DNA of 64,000 nt from Dyella silvae (GTDB lineage: Bacteria; Pseudomonadota; Gammaproteobacteria; Xanthomonadales; Rhodanobacteraceae): positions 248,001-312,000 of the forward strand of contig NZ_JAPJBQ010000003.1 in NCBI RefSeq assembly GCF_026421305.1, written 5' to 3'. Positions within the stretch are counted from its first letter, which is position 1, and each line of letters opens with the position of its first letter. Positions 25,794-34,777 of this stretch are shown here, one piece after another. The translations under genes were made by a program, and so were the position numbers. The notes under the pieces were generated by a model. It did not search any database. It had not been told where the DNA came from and saw only the letters and a program-made list of their open reading frames with translations.

Positions 25794-26852
25794 ATGAAAC
25801 TTTTTACTCCCTTCGCACAACGCGGCGTCACCTTGCGGAACCGGCTGGCCATCGCCGCGATGTGCCAGTACTCCGCAGTCGACGGCGTACCCGATAACTG
25901 GCATCTGGTGCATCTGGGCAGCCGTGCGGTGGGCGGGGCGGCGTTGCTCGTGGCCGAAGCAACGGCGATTTCGCCAGAAGGGCGTATTTCCGCCGGTGAC
26001 GTGGGCTTGTGGAACGACACGCAACTGGCCGCCTGGCAGCCGATCACTCGCTTTATCACGGCGCAAGGTGCGATTGCCGGTGTCCAGCTCGCGCACGCCG
26101 GCCGCAAGGCAAGCGTGCTGCCGCCATGGGAGGGTGGACACCCGCTCGCCCAGGATGCCGGCGCATGGCAGACCGTGGCACCTTCCGCGTTGCCGTTCGA
26201 TGCGCACTGGCATGTGCCGCACGCGCTTGATGAGGCGGGCATCGCGAAGGTGGTGGCAGATTTCCGTGCGGCCGCGCTGCGCGCATTGGATGCAGGCTTC
26301 CAACTTATTGAACTGCACGGCGCTCACGGCTATCTGCTGCATCAGTTTCTTTCGCCGTTGAGCAACCATCGCACCGACGCTTATGGCGGCAGCTACGAGA
26401 ACCGTACACGGCTGGTGCGCGAAGTGATCGCAGCGGTGCGCGAAGTGTGGCCGGACCATTTACCGTTATGGCTGCGCATTTCCGCCACCGACTGGACCGA
26501 GGGTGGCTGGGATATCGAACAGAGTGTGCAGCTGGCGCGTGATGTGAAGTCGATGGGTGTGGATTTGATCGACGTCTCCAGCGGTGGCGTGGTCCCCCAC
26601 GCAAAGATTCCGGTGGCACCTGGCTATCAGGTGCCTTTCGCGGCACGCATCCGGCATGATGCGGGTATCGCTACGGGTGCGGTGGGGCTCATCACTGAAT
26701 CCACACACGCCGCGCGGATCATCGAGGAGGACGCTGCTGACCTGGTGCTGATCGCGCGCGAAAGCCTTCGCGATCCCTATTTTCCGCGTCGCGCAGCACA
26801 AGAATTGGGCATGCCCATCACGGCGCCTTTGCAGTATCAGCGAGCTTGGTAA
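25794..26852 (+). CDS. NADH:flavin oxidoreductase, Old Yellow Enzyme family (YqjM class)
   Basis: The 352-residue FMN ene-reductase has the YqjM-class signature AMCQYSA (Cys24, Tyr26), active-site ELHGAHGYLLHQFLSP with the two substrate-binding His, and DAYGGSYENRTR. It reduces alpha,beta-unsaturated carbonyls or nitro compounds. The next gene, encoding a pirin, starts 14 bases downstream, so the two are probably co-transcribed. Confidence 0.92.
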   Translation: MKLFTPFAQRGVTLRNRLAIAAMCQYSAVDGVPDNWHLVHLGSRAVGGAALLVAEATAISPEGRISAGDVGLWNDTQLAAWQPITRFITAQGAIAGVQLAHAGRKASVLPPWEGGHPLAQDAGAWQTVAPSALPFDAHWHVPHALDEAGIAKVVADFRAAALRALDAGFQLIELHGAHGYLLHQFLSPLSNHRTDAYGGSYENRTRLVREVIAAVREVWPDHLPLWLRISATDWTEGGWDIEQSVQLARDVKSMGVDLIDVSSGGVVPHAKIPVAPGYQVPFAARIRHDAGIATGAVGLITESTHAARIIEEDAADLVLIARESLRDPYFPRRAAQELGMPITAPLQYQRAW

Positions 26853-26866
26853 TTCGAGGAATCGGG

Positions 26867-27739
26867 ATGGAACAGCAACCGATAGTGATCGATGGTCGTG
26901 TGCACGACCTGGGTGATGGCTTCAACGTACGTCGTCTGTTGCCGGTGTTGCAGGCTCGGCACGTGGGTCCGTTCGTATTCTTTGACTACATGGGGCCGGT
27001 GACCTTTCTTGCCGACAAGGGCATGGACGTGCGGCCGCATCCTCATATCGGTCTGGCCACCGTCACGTGGTTGTTCGAAGGCGTGATCCGTCATCGCGAC
27101 AGCATCGGCAGCGTGGCCGACATACGTCCCGGTGAAGTGAACTGGATGACGGCGGGGCGCGGCATCGTGCATTCCGAACGTACGCCGCCCGATGCGCGTA
27201 CCGGCAGTCTGCGCGCGCATGGCATCCAGGTATGGGTGGCCCTGCCGCAGAAGGATGCGGAAGTGGAGCCCGAATTCCATCATCACGGTGCCGATGAGTT
27301 GCCGCGTATCGATCTGCCGGGCGCACAACTGGTGTTGATTGCAGGTACTGGCTACGGCAAGCAGTCGCCGGTGAAAGTGTTCGCGCCGATGTTTTTCATC
27401 GAGGCCACGCTGGAGGCCGGTGCCGAGCTGCCGTGGCCGTCGGAGCACCCCGAGCGTGGTGTGTGTGTGGTCGACGGCGAAGTGGAGTGGGATGGCGTGA
27501 CCGTGCAGCCCATGCAGGCTGCTGTGCAGGCAGGCCCCGATTCTCCGCCGCTTCGCGCACGCACGGCGAGCCGCGTCATGCTGTTTGGTGGTGCACCGTT
27601 GGATGGCGAGCGTCACCTGTGGTGGAACTTCGTGGCCAGCACGCGCGAGCGCATCGAACAGGCCAAGGCGGACTGGGCCGCGCAGCGCATGGGCAAGGTG
27701 GTGGGTGACGAAGACGAGTTCATCCCGCTGCCCGCTTGA
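26867..27739 (+). CDS. pirin family protein
   Basis: The 290-residue bicupin has metal ligands in the N-terminal cupin, HPHIGLATVT and HSERTP, and the C-terminal pirin domain with APMFFIEATLEAG. Bacterial pirins include quercetinase-like dioxygenases and redox-linked regulators; the role here is not predictable. GAGGAATCGGG precedes ATG 26867. Confidence 0.9.
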   Translation: MEQQPIVIDGRVHDLGDGFNVRRLLPVLQARHVGPFVFFDYMGPVTFLADKGMDVRPHPHIGLATVTWLFEGVIRHRDSIGSVADIRPGEVNWMTAGRGIVHSERTPPDARTGSLRAHGIQVWVALPQKDAEVEPEFHHHGADELPRIDLPGAQLVLIAGTGYGKQSPVKVFAPMFFIEATLEAGAELPWPSEHPERGVCVVDGEVEWDGVTVQPMQAAVQAGPDSPPLRARTASRVMLFGGAPLDGERHLWWNFVASTRERIEQAKADWAAQRMGKVVGDEDEFIPLPA

Positions 27740-27837
27740 TCGACCGATGCCGGGGCGGTGCGTTGCATGCTGCATCCGCGCATGCAACGCCACGCGCGGC
27801 GGTTTACGCTGATATGACCGCCTTACGGATAACCGGC

Positions 27838-28140
27838 ATGTCCCGTTACGCCAGCTTCCGCGAGTTCTATCCGTTCTACCTGAACGAGCACAGCGACCGT
27901 CAATGCCGGCGGATGCACTTCATAGGCAGCACCCTGGTGCTGGCGGTGATCGTGCTGGCAGGGTTGACGGGCAACGCATGGTGGCTGTTGCTGGCGCCGG
28001 TGACCGGCTACGGCTTCGCCTGGATCGGCCACTTCGTATTCGAGAAGAACCGCCCCGCCACCTTCACCCATCCGTTGTACAGCTTGATGGGCGATTGGGT
28101 GATGTACTGGGACATCCTGCGCGGCAAGGTGAAGATCTGA
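27838..28140 (+). CDS. Mpo1-like/DUF962 small membrane protein
   Basis: The 100-residue protein has two membrane segments. It carries the DUF962 motifs FYPFYLNEHSDRQCRRMHFIG and WIGHFVFEKNRPATFTHPLYS. Yeast Mpo1 in this family is an Fe(II) dioxygenase acting on 2-hydroxy fatty acids, and the conserved His residues agree with a metal site. The bacterial role is unproven. Confidence 0.87.
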   Translation: MSRYASFREFYPFYLNEHSDRQCRRMHFIGSTLVLAVIVLAGLTGNAWWLLLAPVTGYGFAWIGHFVFEKNRPATFTHPLYSLMGDWVMYWDILRGKVKI

Positions 28141-28152
28141 CGTTAGCTGTTT

Positions 28153-28233
28153 TGTAGGAGCGCACTTGTGCGCGACCGCAGCGTCATGTCGTTGCCGCTC
28201 CGTAGGTTTGTCGCGCACAAGTGCGCTCCTACA
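28153..28233. repeat. REP-like inverted pair, family A
   Basis: Two perfect 23-bp inverted copies, at 28153-28175 (beginning TGTAGGAGCGCAC) and 28211-28233, are separated by 35 bases. They lie between the convergent Mpo1-like and cytochrome c' genes. This is the longest perfect pair of this family in the window. Confidence 0.85.
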
Positions 28234-28245
28234 GAGCGTCGGGGT

Positions 28246-28635
28246 TTAGCGGTATTGCTGATGGCAGGACTGGCAGGTCTCTCCAATCGGCTTGATCGCC
28301 GCTGCCAGCGCCTTGCAGTCGGCAGGCGCGGCATCCAGTGCTGCCTGGGTCTTGTCGTGGAGCTTGGAGATCTCGTCGAGGAACGGCTGATCCACGCCGG
28401 GGAACGCGGCGCTGATATCGGCGGAGGTTTCCAGCAAACGGGTAAGGTGCTGGCGGGACTCGGTGGCGTCGCAACGCTGGGTCTTCACCGCCTGGCTGAG
28501 GGCGCCGGCATGGTGCGCCATCACCGACATCACGGCATGCGGAAACGGATTGCGCTCACGGAGGGCATTCATGGCGAACACCGTGCAGATGATGCCGATG
28601 ACCAGACCGAGCGCGATCAGGATGGCGTTGCGCAT
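28246..28635 (-). CDS. membrane-anchored cytochrome c'-like protein
   Basis: The 129-residue protein has an N-terminal membrane anchor (4-23), a helical body and a C-terminal haem site CQSCH (121-125), the arrangement of cytochrome c' four-helix bundles. It would face the periplasm. The function in this class is usually NO binding or electron transfer, not shown here. ATG 28635 gives a clean anchor sequence. Confidence 0.8.
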   Translation of the reverse strand: MRNAILIALGLVIGIICTVFAMNALRERNPFPHAVMSVMAHHAGALSQAVKTQRCDATESRQHLTRLLETSADISAAFPGVDQPFLDEISKLHDKTQAALDAAPADCKALAAAIKPIGETCQSCHQQYR

Positions 28636-28753
28636 GCATGGGTTTCCAGTGGTTGGGAGCGGGCAAGCATAACCCGCCCTTGGCGCGGCCAAGCTGCGGT
28701 GGCCACGCGTAACCGCTAAAATGGCCGGAGTTCAACAGGTTGGAATCGTTCCA

Positions 28754-29611
28754 GTGAAGCATTCAGAAGTGGCGGACGGCATGGTCTCCGCCCGTCATGA
28801 CGAGCACGCAGCGGCCACGGCGGTCGCTTTTCCGCGCGAGCGTTTTGCAGGTGTCGAGCGTCTGTATGGCGTGGGTAGCGTCGACAAGCTGGCCCAGAGC
28901 CATGTGTGCGTGATCGGCATCGGCGGTGTCGGCTCGTGGGCGGCGGAGGCATTGGCACGCAGCGGCGTGGGTCATCTCACGCTGATCGATGCCGACGAGA
29001 TCTGCGTTTCCAACACCAACCGCCAGCTGCACGCGCTGGATGGCGAGTTCGGTAAATCGAAGGTCAAGGTGATCGAGGCGCGCCTTCGCGCGATCAATCC
29101 GGCCATCAAGGTGGACGCGATAGAGCGCTTCCTCACCACCTCCACGCTCGACGAACTGCTCGACCGCGGCTATGACGTGGTGCTTGATGCGTGCGATGCG
29201 TTCCGCGTGAAGCTGGAGGCCATCGCGTGGTGCCGCCGCCGCAAGTTGCCGATGGTGACCGTCGGCTCGGCCGGTGGCCGTACCGATCCCACGCAGATCC
29301 GCGTGCGTGACCTGTCGCGTACTGAGCACGACGCCATGTTCAGCCTGATCCGCAAAAAGCTCCGGCAAGACTTCAACTTTCCGCGCAACCCGGATCGCTA
29401 CTTTGGCGTATCGGCGGTGTACTCGCTGCAGAACGTGCAGTACCCGCAACCGGACGGCACCGTGTGCGGCACGCGCCCGCCGGTAGCGAACGGCGCCGAG
29501 GCGCTCAACCTTGCCTGTGGTGGCGGCCTTGGCGCCGCCACGCATGTCACAGGTGCCTTTGCCTTTGCGGCGGTGGGCAGGGTGATGGAAAGGCTTTTGA
29601 GCGAGAAGTGA
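28754..29611 (+). CDS. tcdA: tRNA threonylcarbamoyladenosine dehydratase
   Basis: The E1/ThiF-superfamily enzyme catalyses ATP-dependent cyclisation of t6A37 to ct6A in tRNA. It has GIGGVGSWAAEALARSG (the ATP loop), DADEICVSNTNRQ and the late conserved CGGGLGAATHVTGAF. The family is also called CsdL/YgdL. The start is uncertain: GTG 28754 (285 residues) or ATG 28781 (276 residues). Confidence 0.93.
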   Translation: MKHSEVADGMVSARHDEHAAATAVAFPRERFAGVERLYGVGSVDKLAQSHVCVIGIGGVGSWAAEALARSGVGHLTLIDADEICVSNTNRQLHALDGEFGKSKVKVIEARLRAINPAIKVDAIERFLTTSTLDELLDRGYDVVLDACDAFRVKLEAIAWCRRRKLPMVTVGSAGGRTDPTQIRVRDLSRTEHDAMFSLIRKKLRQDFNFPRNPDRYFGVSAVYSLQNVQYPQPDGTVCGTRPPVANGAEALNLACGGGLGAATHVTGAFAFAAVGRVMERLLSEK

Positions 29612-29689
29612 GTGAACGAAGAGTGAGAAGTGAGAGAAAGCGGGCTCTCTCTCTCTTTTCTCACTCCTCTCAACTCACTCCTGGCTCTA

Positions 29690-30430
29690 TCACCAACCCA
29701 TGTAATGCCCACCATTGATGGAGAGGTTGGCGCCGGTAATCCAGGCAGCCTCTTCACCCGTGAGGAAGGCCACTGCATGGGCGATTTCCTCGGGTTTGCC
29801 AAGGCGGCCCACCGGGATCTGCGCAATGATTTTTTCGCGCACGTCTTCCGGCACCGCCATCACCATATCGGTGCCCACGTAGCCCGGCGAGACGGTATTG
29901 ACCGTGATGCCGAACTTGGCATTCTCCTGCGCCAGCGAAATGGTGAAGCCGTGCATGCCAGCCTTCGCTGCGGCGTAGTTGGCCTGGCCGTACTGGCCTT
30001 TCTGGCCATTGATCGAGCTGATCTGCACGATGCGGCCCCACTTGCGGGCGCGCATGCCCTCGATCACCGGGCGGGTGACGTTGAAGCAGGCGTTGAGGTT
30101 GGTATTCACCACTTCCATCCACTGGGGATAGGTCATCTTGTGAAAGGTGGTGTCGCGGGTGATGCCGGCGTTGTTCACCAGGATCTCCACCGGGCCCATG
30201 GCCGCTTCAATGATGCGCGCCATGGCTTCGCAGGAATCCGGGTCCTTCACATCGCCCGGCACCAGCATCACTTCGATGCCTTCCTTCGCCATCATTTCCT
30301 TGATCGCTTCGGCTTTCGCCTGGTCGCGGTAGTTGGTGGCTACCCGATGTCCCTGGCGGGCGAGGTAGCGAATGATGGCCGTGCCGATACCGCCGGTGCC
30401 GCCAGTGACCAATGCCGTGCGCTGCGTCAT
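29690..30430 (-). CDS. phaB: acetoacetyl-CoA reductase
   Basis: The 246-residue short-chain dehydrogenase has the NADPH motif GGTGGIG (10-16) and catalytic Ser139, Tyr152 and Lys156 (YAAAK). The PhaB-specific pattern includes GITRDTTFHKM and INGQKGQYGQANYAAAKAG. It makes (R)-3-hydroxybutyryl-CoA for polyhydroxybutyrate. No phaA or phaC is adjacent. GGAGAACAGGC precedes ATG 30430. Confidence 0.93.
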   Translation of the reverse strand: MTQRTALVTGGTGGIGTAIIRYLARQGHRVATNYRDQAKAEAIKEMMAKEGIEVMLVPGDVKDPDSCEAMARIIEAAMGPVEILVNNAGITRDTTFHKMTYPQWMEVVNTNLNACFNVTRPVIEGMRARKWGRIVQISSINGQKGQYGQANYAAAKAGMHGFTISLAQENAKFGITVNTVSPGYVGTDMVMAVPEDVREKIIAQIPVGRLGKPEEIAHAVAFLTGEEAAWITGANLSINGGHYMGW

Positions 30431-30585
30431 GCCTGTTCTCCGAGAGATGCTGATACCTGACCGACTCATCGTGATGCCGGGGCGATGCCATGTCTAGCAT
30501 GCCGAATATGGCAAAACGTCGACGGGCATACGTCGTTTCGCTGCGTTGTGCAGCTCATGCGAAACGAAGCTCTTTATATAGCGTT

Positions 30586-31446
30586 TTACGCTGCGGCGCG
30601 TTCGCTGCAATGCGGCAAACGAGCAGGGTCGAAATGGGCCAGCGCGTGCGCCAGCAGCGCTGAAGGATTTTGCGCGCCCGGCACCGGTGGCAGGTCGAGA
30701 AAGGCGAGGGCGCGACGCAACGCCGGCATCGGGTCGGTCGGGTCCACGGGATGGGCTCGCTCCGATTTGGAGAGCTTGCGGCCGTCGCCATCCAGCGCCA
30801 GCGGCAGATGCAGATAACGCGGGGTGGACAGGCCAAGACAGCGTTGCAGGTAAATCTGCCGGGGCGTCGAGTCGAGCAGGTCGTTGCCGCGCACCACGTC
30901 GGTGATGCCCTGGAAGGCATCGTCCACCACACAGGCCAGCTGGTAGGCGTAATAGCCCTCAACGCGGCGGATCACGAAATCGCCGGCCGTCGTCCGCAGG
31001 TTCGCCACCTGAGGCCCCTGCAGGACGTCGTCGAAGCGGATCTCGATATCCGGTACGCGTATACGCCAAGCGGGGGTCCGGCCCTCGTCGGGCTTCGCCA
31101 GGCAATGACCGTCGAGGTGCAAGCCTCCCGCCAGGTCATTGCGGCTGCACCAGCAAGGGAACACCTGGCCGGCTGCTTTCAGTTGCTCGAAAGCCGCGTC
31201 GTAGGCTCCGATGCGGGTCGACTGAAACAACGCAGGCGCATCAGCAACCAGGCCGAAGGCGGGCAGGGCCGCAAGGATGCTCTCGGCCGACCCGGGCATT
31301 TCGCGCGGCGGATCCATGTCCTCCACCCGCAGCAGCCATTGCCCGCCCGCGTGGCGAGCGCACAACCAGCTGCCGACAGCGGCCACCAGCGAACCGAAAT
31401 GCAGATGGCCGGTCGGAGAAGGGGCGAAGCGTCCGCGATAATTCAT
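30586..31446 (-). CDS. gluQ: glutamyl-Q tRNA(Asp) synthetase
   Basis: The 286-residue GluRS paralogue lacks the anticodon-binding domain and transfers Glu to queuosine 34 of tRNA-Asp. Visible motifs are APSPTGHLHFGSL (HIGH-like), CWC and HC of the Zn site, and GRKLSKSE (KMSKS-like). Full length for YadB/GluQ. Confidence 0.95.
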   Translation of the reverse strand: MNYRGRFAPSPTGHLHFGSLVAAVGSWLCARHAGGQWLLRVEDMDPPREMPGSAESILAALPAFGLVADAPALFQSTRIGAYDAAFEQLKAAGQVFPCWCSRNDLAGGLHLDGHCLAKPDEGRTPAWRIRVPDIEIRFDDVLQGPQVANLRTTAGDFVIRRVEGYYAYQLACVVDDAFQGITDVVRGNDLLDSTPRQIYLQRCLGLSTPRYLHLPLALDGDGRKLSKSERAHPVDPTDPMPALRRALAFLDLPPVPGAQNPSALLAHALAHFDPARLPHCSERAAA

Positions 31447-31475
31447 TCGCCCATTTTAAGGGCCAGCCATGCTCT

Positions 31476-31488
31476 TGTAGGAGCGCAC
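31476..31488 (+). repeat. REP-like half copy, family A
   Basis: TGTAGGAGCGCAC occurs once between the divergent gluQ and htpX genes, without an inverted partner. Confidence 0.6.
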
Positions 31489-31571
31489 CCACTGCGGGAC
31501 CGGCGGGGCGCGTTCGCCTGACGTGATGGTGAAGCCTGTATGGTCCTGGCAGGAATTCCCTATCATCAGCC

Positions 31572-31599
31572 CTTGAAAGCGCAAGATTTCGCCACGATT
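31572..31599 (+). promoter_or_regulatory. putative RpoH (sigma32) promoter of htpX
   Basis: CTTGAAA (31572-31578), a 13-base spacer and CCACGATT (31592-31599) resemble the sigma32 consensus CTTGAAA-N13-CCCCATNT; the -35 is perfect and the -10 partial. The implied start leaves a leader of about 50 bases before htpX, a heat-shock gene in E. coli. Confidence 0.55.
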
Positions 31600-31654
31600 C
31601 TTTCACGGTGGCTCAGGCCACACTTCCCTTTTCATGACTGCCCGAGAGACAGCC

Positions 31655-32554
31655 ATGCGTCGCATCGCATTGTTCCTGCTTACCAATATTGCCGTCCTGT
31701 TCCTGCTGAGCATCGTTTGCCATCTGTTTGGCGTCGATCAGTGGGCGGCCGCCCGTGGTTATGGCGGCATGCAGGGCCTGCTCATCTATGCCGCCGTGTT
31801 CGGCATGGGGGGCGCCTTCATTTCGCTGGCCATGTCCAAGTGGATGGCCAAGATGTCCACCGGCGCGCGGGTGATCGACCAGCCGCAGAACGAGGCTGAG
31901 CGCTGGCTGATGGATACCGTGCGCCATCACGCGCAGAACGCTGGCATCGGCATGCCCGAAGTGGCGATCTACGACGCGCCGGAAATGAACGCGTTTGCCA
32001 CCGGCATGACCAAGAACAGCTCGCTGGTGGCCGTCAGCACCGGCTTGCTGCAGCAGATGGACCGCGAGCAGGTGTCGGCGGTGCTGGGCCATGAGATTGG
32101 CCACGTCGCCAATGGCGACATGGTGACGCTGACGCTGATCCAGGGTGTCGTCAACACGCTGGTGATCGTGGCCGCACGCGTCGTGGGCCGTCTGGTCGAC
32201 AGCTGGCTTTCCGGCGGCCGCGACAGCCGCGATGGTGGCGGCATCGGCTACTTCGTCACCGTGATGGTGCTGCAGCTGGTGTTTGGCCTGTTCGCCTCGA
32301 TGATCGTCATGGCCTTCTCGCGCTGGCGCGAGTTCCGTGCCGATGCGGCCGGCGCCAAGCTGGCGGGCCGCGGCGCGATGATCTCCGCCCTGCAACGCCT
32401 GCAGGTGCAGCACGGCGAAAGCACGCTGCCCCAGACCATCGCGGCGTTCGGCATCTCCGGTCACCTGGCTACGGGCTTCAAGCGCCTGTTCATGAGCCAC
32501 CCGCCGCTGGAAGAGCGCATCGCCGCGCTGCAGAACGCCTCGGCCCACGCCTGA
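31655..32554 (+). CDS. htpX: membrane-bound zinc metalloprotease HtpX
   Basis: The 299-residue M48B protease has two N-terminal and two internal membrane segments, zinc motif HEIGH (146-150), with a third ligand in the REFRADAAGA segment. It degrades damaged membrane proteins with FtsH. ATG 31655 starts MRRIALFLLTN, the conserved N terminus. A hairpin terminator separates it from htpG. Confidence 0.96.
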   Translation: MRRIALFLLTNIAVLFLLSIVCHLFGVDQWAAARGYGGMQGLLIYAAVFGMGGAFISLAMSKWMAKMSTGARVIDQPQNEAERWLMDTVRHHAQNAGIGMPEVAIYDAPEMNAFATGMTKNSSLVAVSTGLLQQMDREQVSAVLGHEIGHVANGDMVTLTLIQGVVNTLVIVAARVVGRLVDSWLSGGRDSRDGGGIGYFVTVMVLQLVFGLFASMIVMAFSRWREFRADAAGAKLAGRGAMISALQRLQVQHGESTLPQTIAAFGISGHLATGFKRLFMSHPPLEERIAALQNASAHA

Positions 32555-32591
32555 TTTTCACCCGCTCTCATCATGGGAGCGTGCAGCATGA

Positions 32592-32614
32592 GGGGCCGAC
32601 TTGTCGGCCCCTTT
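32592..32614 (+). terminator. terminator between htpX and htpG
   Basis: GGGGCCGA (32592-32599) pairs with TCGGCCCC (32604-32611), with loop CTTG, followed by TTTG. Confidence 0.65.
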
Positions 32615-32661
32615 GTCTGCATCCCATCCCGTCCGCCTGATCCCTGCAAGAGTCTTTCCGC

Positions 32662-34533
32662 ATGACGAACGCTGCGCCCGAAACCCGCAAATTCGAAGCC
32701 GAAGTGGCCCAGGTGCTGCACCTGGTCACGCATTCGCTGTACTCGCACAAGGAGATCTTCCTGCGCGAGCTCATTTCCAACGCTTCAGACGCCTGCGACA
32801 AGCTGCGTTTTGAATCGCTGGCCAAGCCCGAACTGTTGGCGGGCGAAGGCGCGCTGCGCATCGACGTGAGTTTTGACGAGCAGGCGCGCACGATCACCGT
32901 GCGCGACAACGGCATCGGCATGAGCCGCGATGAAGTGGTCGCCAATATCGGCACGATTGCCAGCTCGGGCACGCGTCGTTTTCTTGAAGCCATGAGCGCC
33001 GAGCAGAAAACCGATGCGCGACTGATCGGCCAGTTTGGCGTGGGCTTCTATTCCGCTTTTGTGGTGGCCGACCGCGTCACCGTGCTCAGCCGTCGTGCCG
33101 ATCTGGCTGTCAGCGAGGGCGTGAAGTGGGAGAGCGATGGCAAGGGCGAATACAGCCTCGCGGCGGTCGACCTTCCCGAGCGTGGTACGGCGGTGATCCT
33201 GCACCTGAAGGCCGATGAGAATGAGTTCCTCAAAGGCTGGGAATTGCGCGCCCTGATTCGCAAGTATTCGGATCACGTGGCATTTCCGATCCGCATGCCA
33301 AAGGAAGATGACGGCAAGCCCACCGGCGAGTGGGAAACCGTCAACGATGCGTCGGCGCTGTGGGCCAAGCCGCGCAACGAAATTTCCGATGAGGACTACC
33401 AGAGCTTCTACAAATCGTTGGGCCACGACTTCAACGATCCGCTGGCCTGGACGCATAACCGTGTGGAAGGCAGCCAGAGCTTTACCACGCTGTTGTACAT
33501 CCCCGAGCAACCGCCGTTCGACCTGATGATGGGCGGCCGTGATGAGCGAAAAGGGCTGAAGCTCTACATCAAGCGCGTTTTCATCATGGACGCGGCAGAG
33601 GAATTGCTGCCGAACTATCTGCGCTTCGTGCGAGGCGTGGTCGATTCGGACGATCTGCCGCTCAATGTGAGCCGCGAGATTCTTCAGCACAATCGCCAGC
33701 TGGAGCGCATTCGCGCGGCATGCATCAAGCGCGTGCTCGATCTGCTGGAGAAGCTGGCGCGCGAAGAGCCGGAGAAGTTTGCGACGTTCTACAAGTCCTT
33801 CGGCAACACGCTGAAAGAAGGCATTGCAGAAGACGCCGCCAACCGCGAGCGCATTGCCAAGCTGTTGCGTTTTGCCTCGACCAAGGGCGAGGGTGCCGCG
33901 CAAACGGTGTCGCTGGACGATTACATCGCACGCATGCCGGTGGGGCAGGACACCCTTTGGTACATCACGGCCGACGGCTACGCGGCGGCCATCGGCAGCC
34001 CGCAGTTGGAGGCGTTCAAGGCCAAGGGCATCGAAGTGCTGCTGATGTTCGATCGCATCGACGAATGGATGCTCAACAGCCTCACGGAATATGCGGGCAA
34101 GAAGCTGCGCAACGTCGCCAAGGGCGAGCTGCCGCTCGATGAGGCTGACAAAAAGCAGCAAGAGGAAGCCAGCAAGGCTGCCGCGCCGTTGGTCAGCAAG
34201 CTCAAGGAGCTGCTGGGCGATCGCGTGGGCGATGTGCGCGTGTCGGCCCGACTGACTGATTCGCCGTCCTGCCTCGCGCTTTCGGACTTCGAGATGGCGC
34301 CGCATCTGGCGCGGCTGTTGCGTGAAGCCGGCCACGACATGCCGCAGGCCAAGCCCACGCTGGAGATCAATCCGCAGCATCCTTTGCTGAAGCGCCTGGA
34401 CGCGGAGGCGGATGCCGGCAAGGCGGCGGATCTCGCCAATCTGTTGCTGGATCAGGCGGAGATCGCAGCGGGTGCGCAGCTGCCGGACCCGGCGGCGTTC
34501 GTGCAGCGTTTGAATCGCCTTATCGTGGGGTGA
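32662..34533 (+). CDS. htpG: Hsp90 family chaperone HtpG
   Basis: The 623-residue protein has the GHKL ATPase N domain with LRELISNASDA, DNGIGMSRDE, IGQFGVGFYSAF and GTAVILHLK, then a middle domain with PLNVSREILQ and a C-terminal dimerisation domain. Length is usual for HtpG. It is a cytosolic ATP-dependent chaperone. No convincing separate sigma32 promoter was found between htpX and htpG. Confidence 0.97.
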   Translation: MTNAAPETRKFEAEVAQVLHLVTHSLYSHKEIFLRELISNASDACDKLRFESLAKPELLAGEGALRIDVSFDEQARTITVRDNGIGMSRDEVVANIGTIASSGTRRFLEAMSAEQKTDARLIGQFGVGFYSAFVVADRVTVLSRRADLAVSEGVKWESDGKGEYSLAAVDLPERGTAVILHLKADENEFLKGWELRALIRKYSDHVAFPIRMPKEDDGKPTGEWETVNDASALWAKPRNEISDEDYQSFYKSLGHDFNDPLAWTHNRVEGSQSFTTLLYIPEQPPFDLMMGGRDERKGLKLYIKRVFIMDAAEELLPNYLRFVRGVVDSDDLPLNVSREILQHNRQLERIRAACIKRVLDLLEKLAREEPEKFATFYKSFGNTLKEGIAEDAANRERIAKLLRFASTKGEGAAQTVSLDDYIARMPVGQDTLWYITADGYAAAIGSPQLEAFKAKGIEVLLMFDRIDEWMLNSLTEYAGKKLRNVAKGELPLDEADKKQQEEASKAAAPLVSKLKELLGDRVGDVRVSARLTDSPSCLALSDFEMAPHLARLLREAGHDMPQAKPTLEINPQHPLLKRLDAEADAGKAADLANLLLDQAEIAAGAQLPDPAAFVQRLNRLIVG

Positions 34534-34558
34534 GAGGGACTCCGTAGCCTTTAAGTCC

Positions 34559-34699
34559 GTCATTCCGGCGCAGGCCGGAATCCAGTGACGTCAGTCATCG
34601 GTTATCGCGAGGCGTGGACTCAGGCAATCGAAGGGCGCCATAGCCAGCCGCGATAGCCTGCCGCACTCGCCACTGGATTCCGGCCTGCGCCGGAATGAC
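34559..34699. repeat. REP-like inverted pair, family B
   Basis: Two perfect 29-bp inverted copies (34559-34587 and 34671-34699) each contain the internal hairpin TTCCGGC-GCAG-GCCGGAA. They are separated by 83 bases and occupy the htpG-AEC gap. The core matches the element at 4243-4274. Confidence 0.85.
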
Positions 34700-34777
34700 A
34701 GGCAGAAGGCTGTGACTCACTCCGGGCATCCACGAAACGGCCGCTATACTGCGGCCGTTTCGTTGTCCGGAATGCCC

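Noticed and set aside
29612..29689. GAGTGAG/CTCACTC low-complexity segment between tcdA and phaB
   Set aside because: It forms imperfect stems and may terminate both convergent genes, but no precise structure could be supported.
32600..32630. Sigma32 promoter for htpG (CTTGTCG ... CCCATCCC)
   Set aside because: The -35 half overlaps the htpX terminator hairpin and the match is poor.
32785..34563. 592-codon open frame antisense to htpG, with similar long frames antisense to alaS, ppk, phoR, ppx and recA
   Set aside because: They mirror high-GC codon bias, show no recognisable domains, and lie opposite certain genes.
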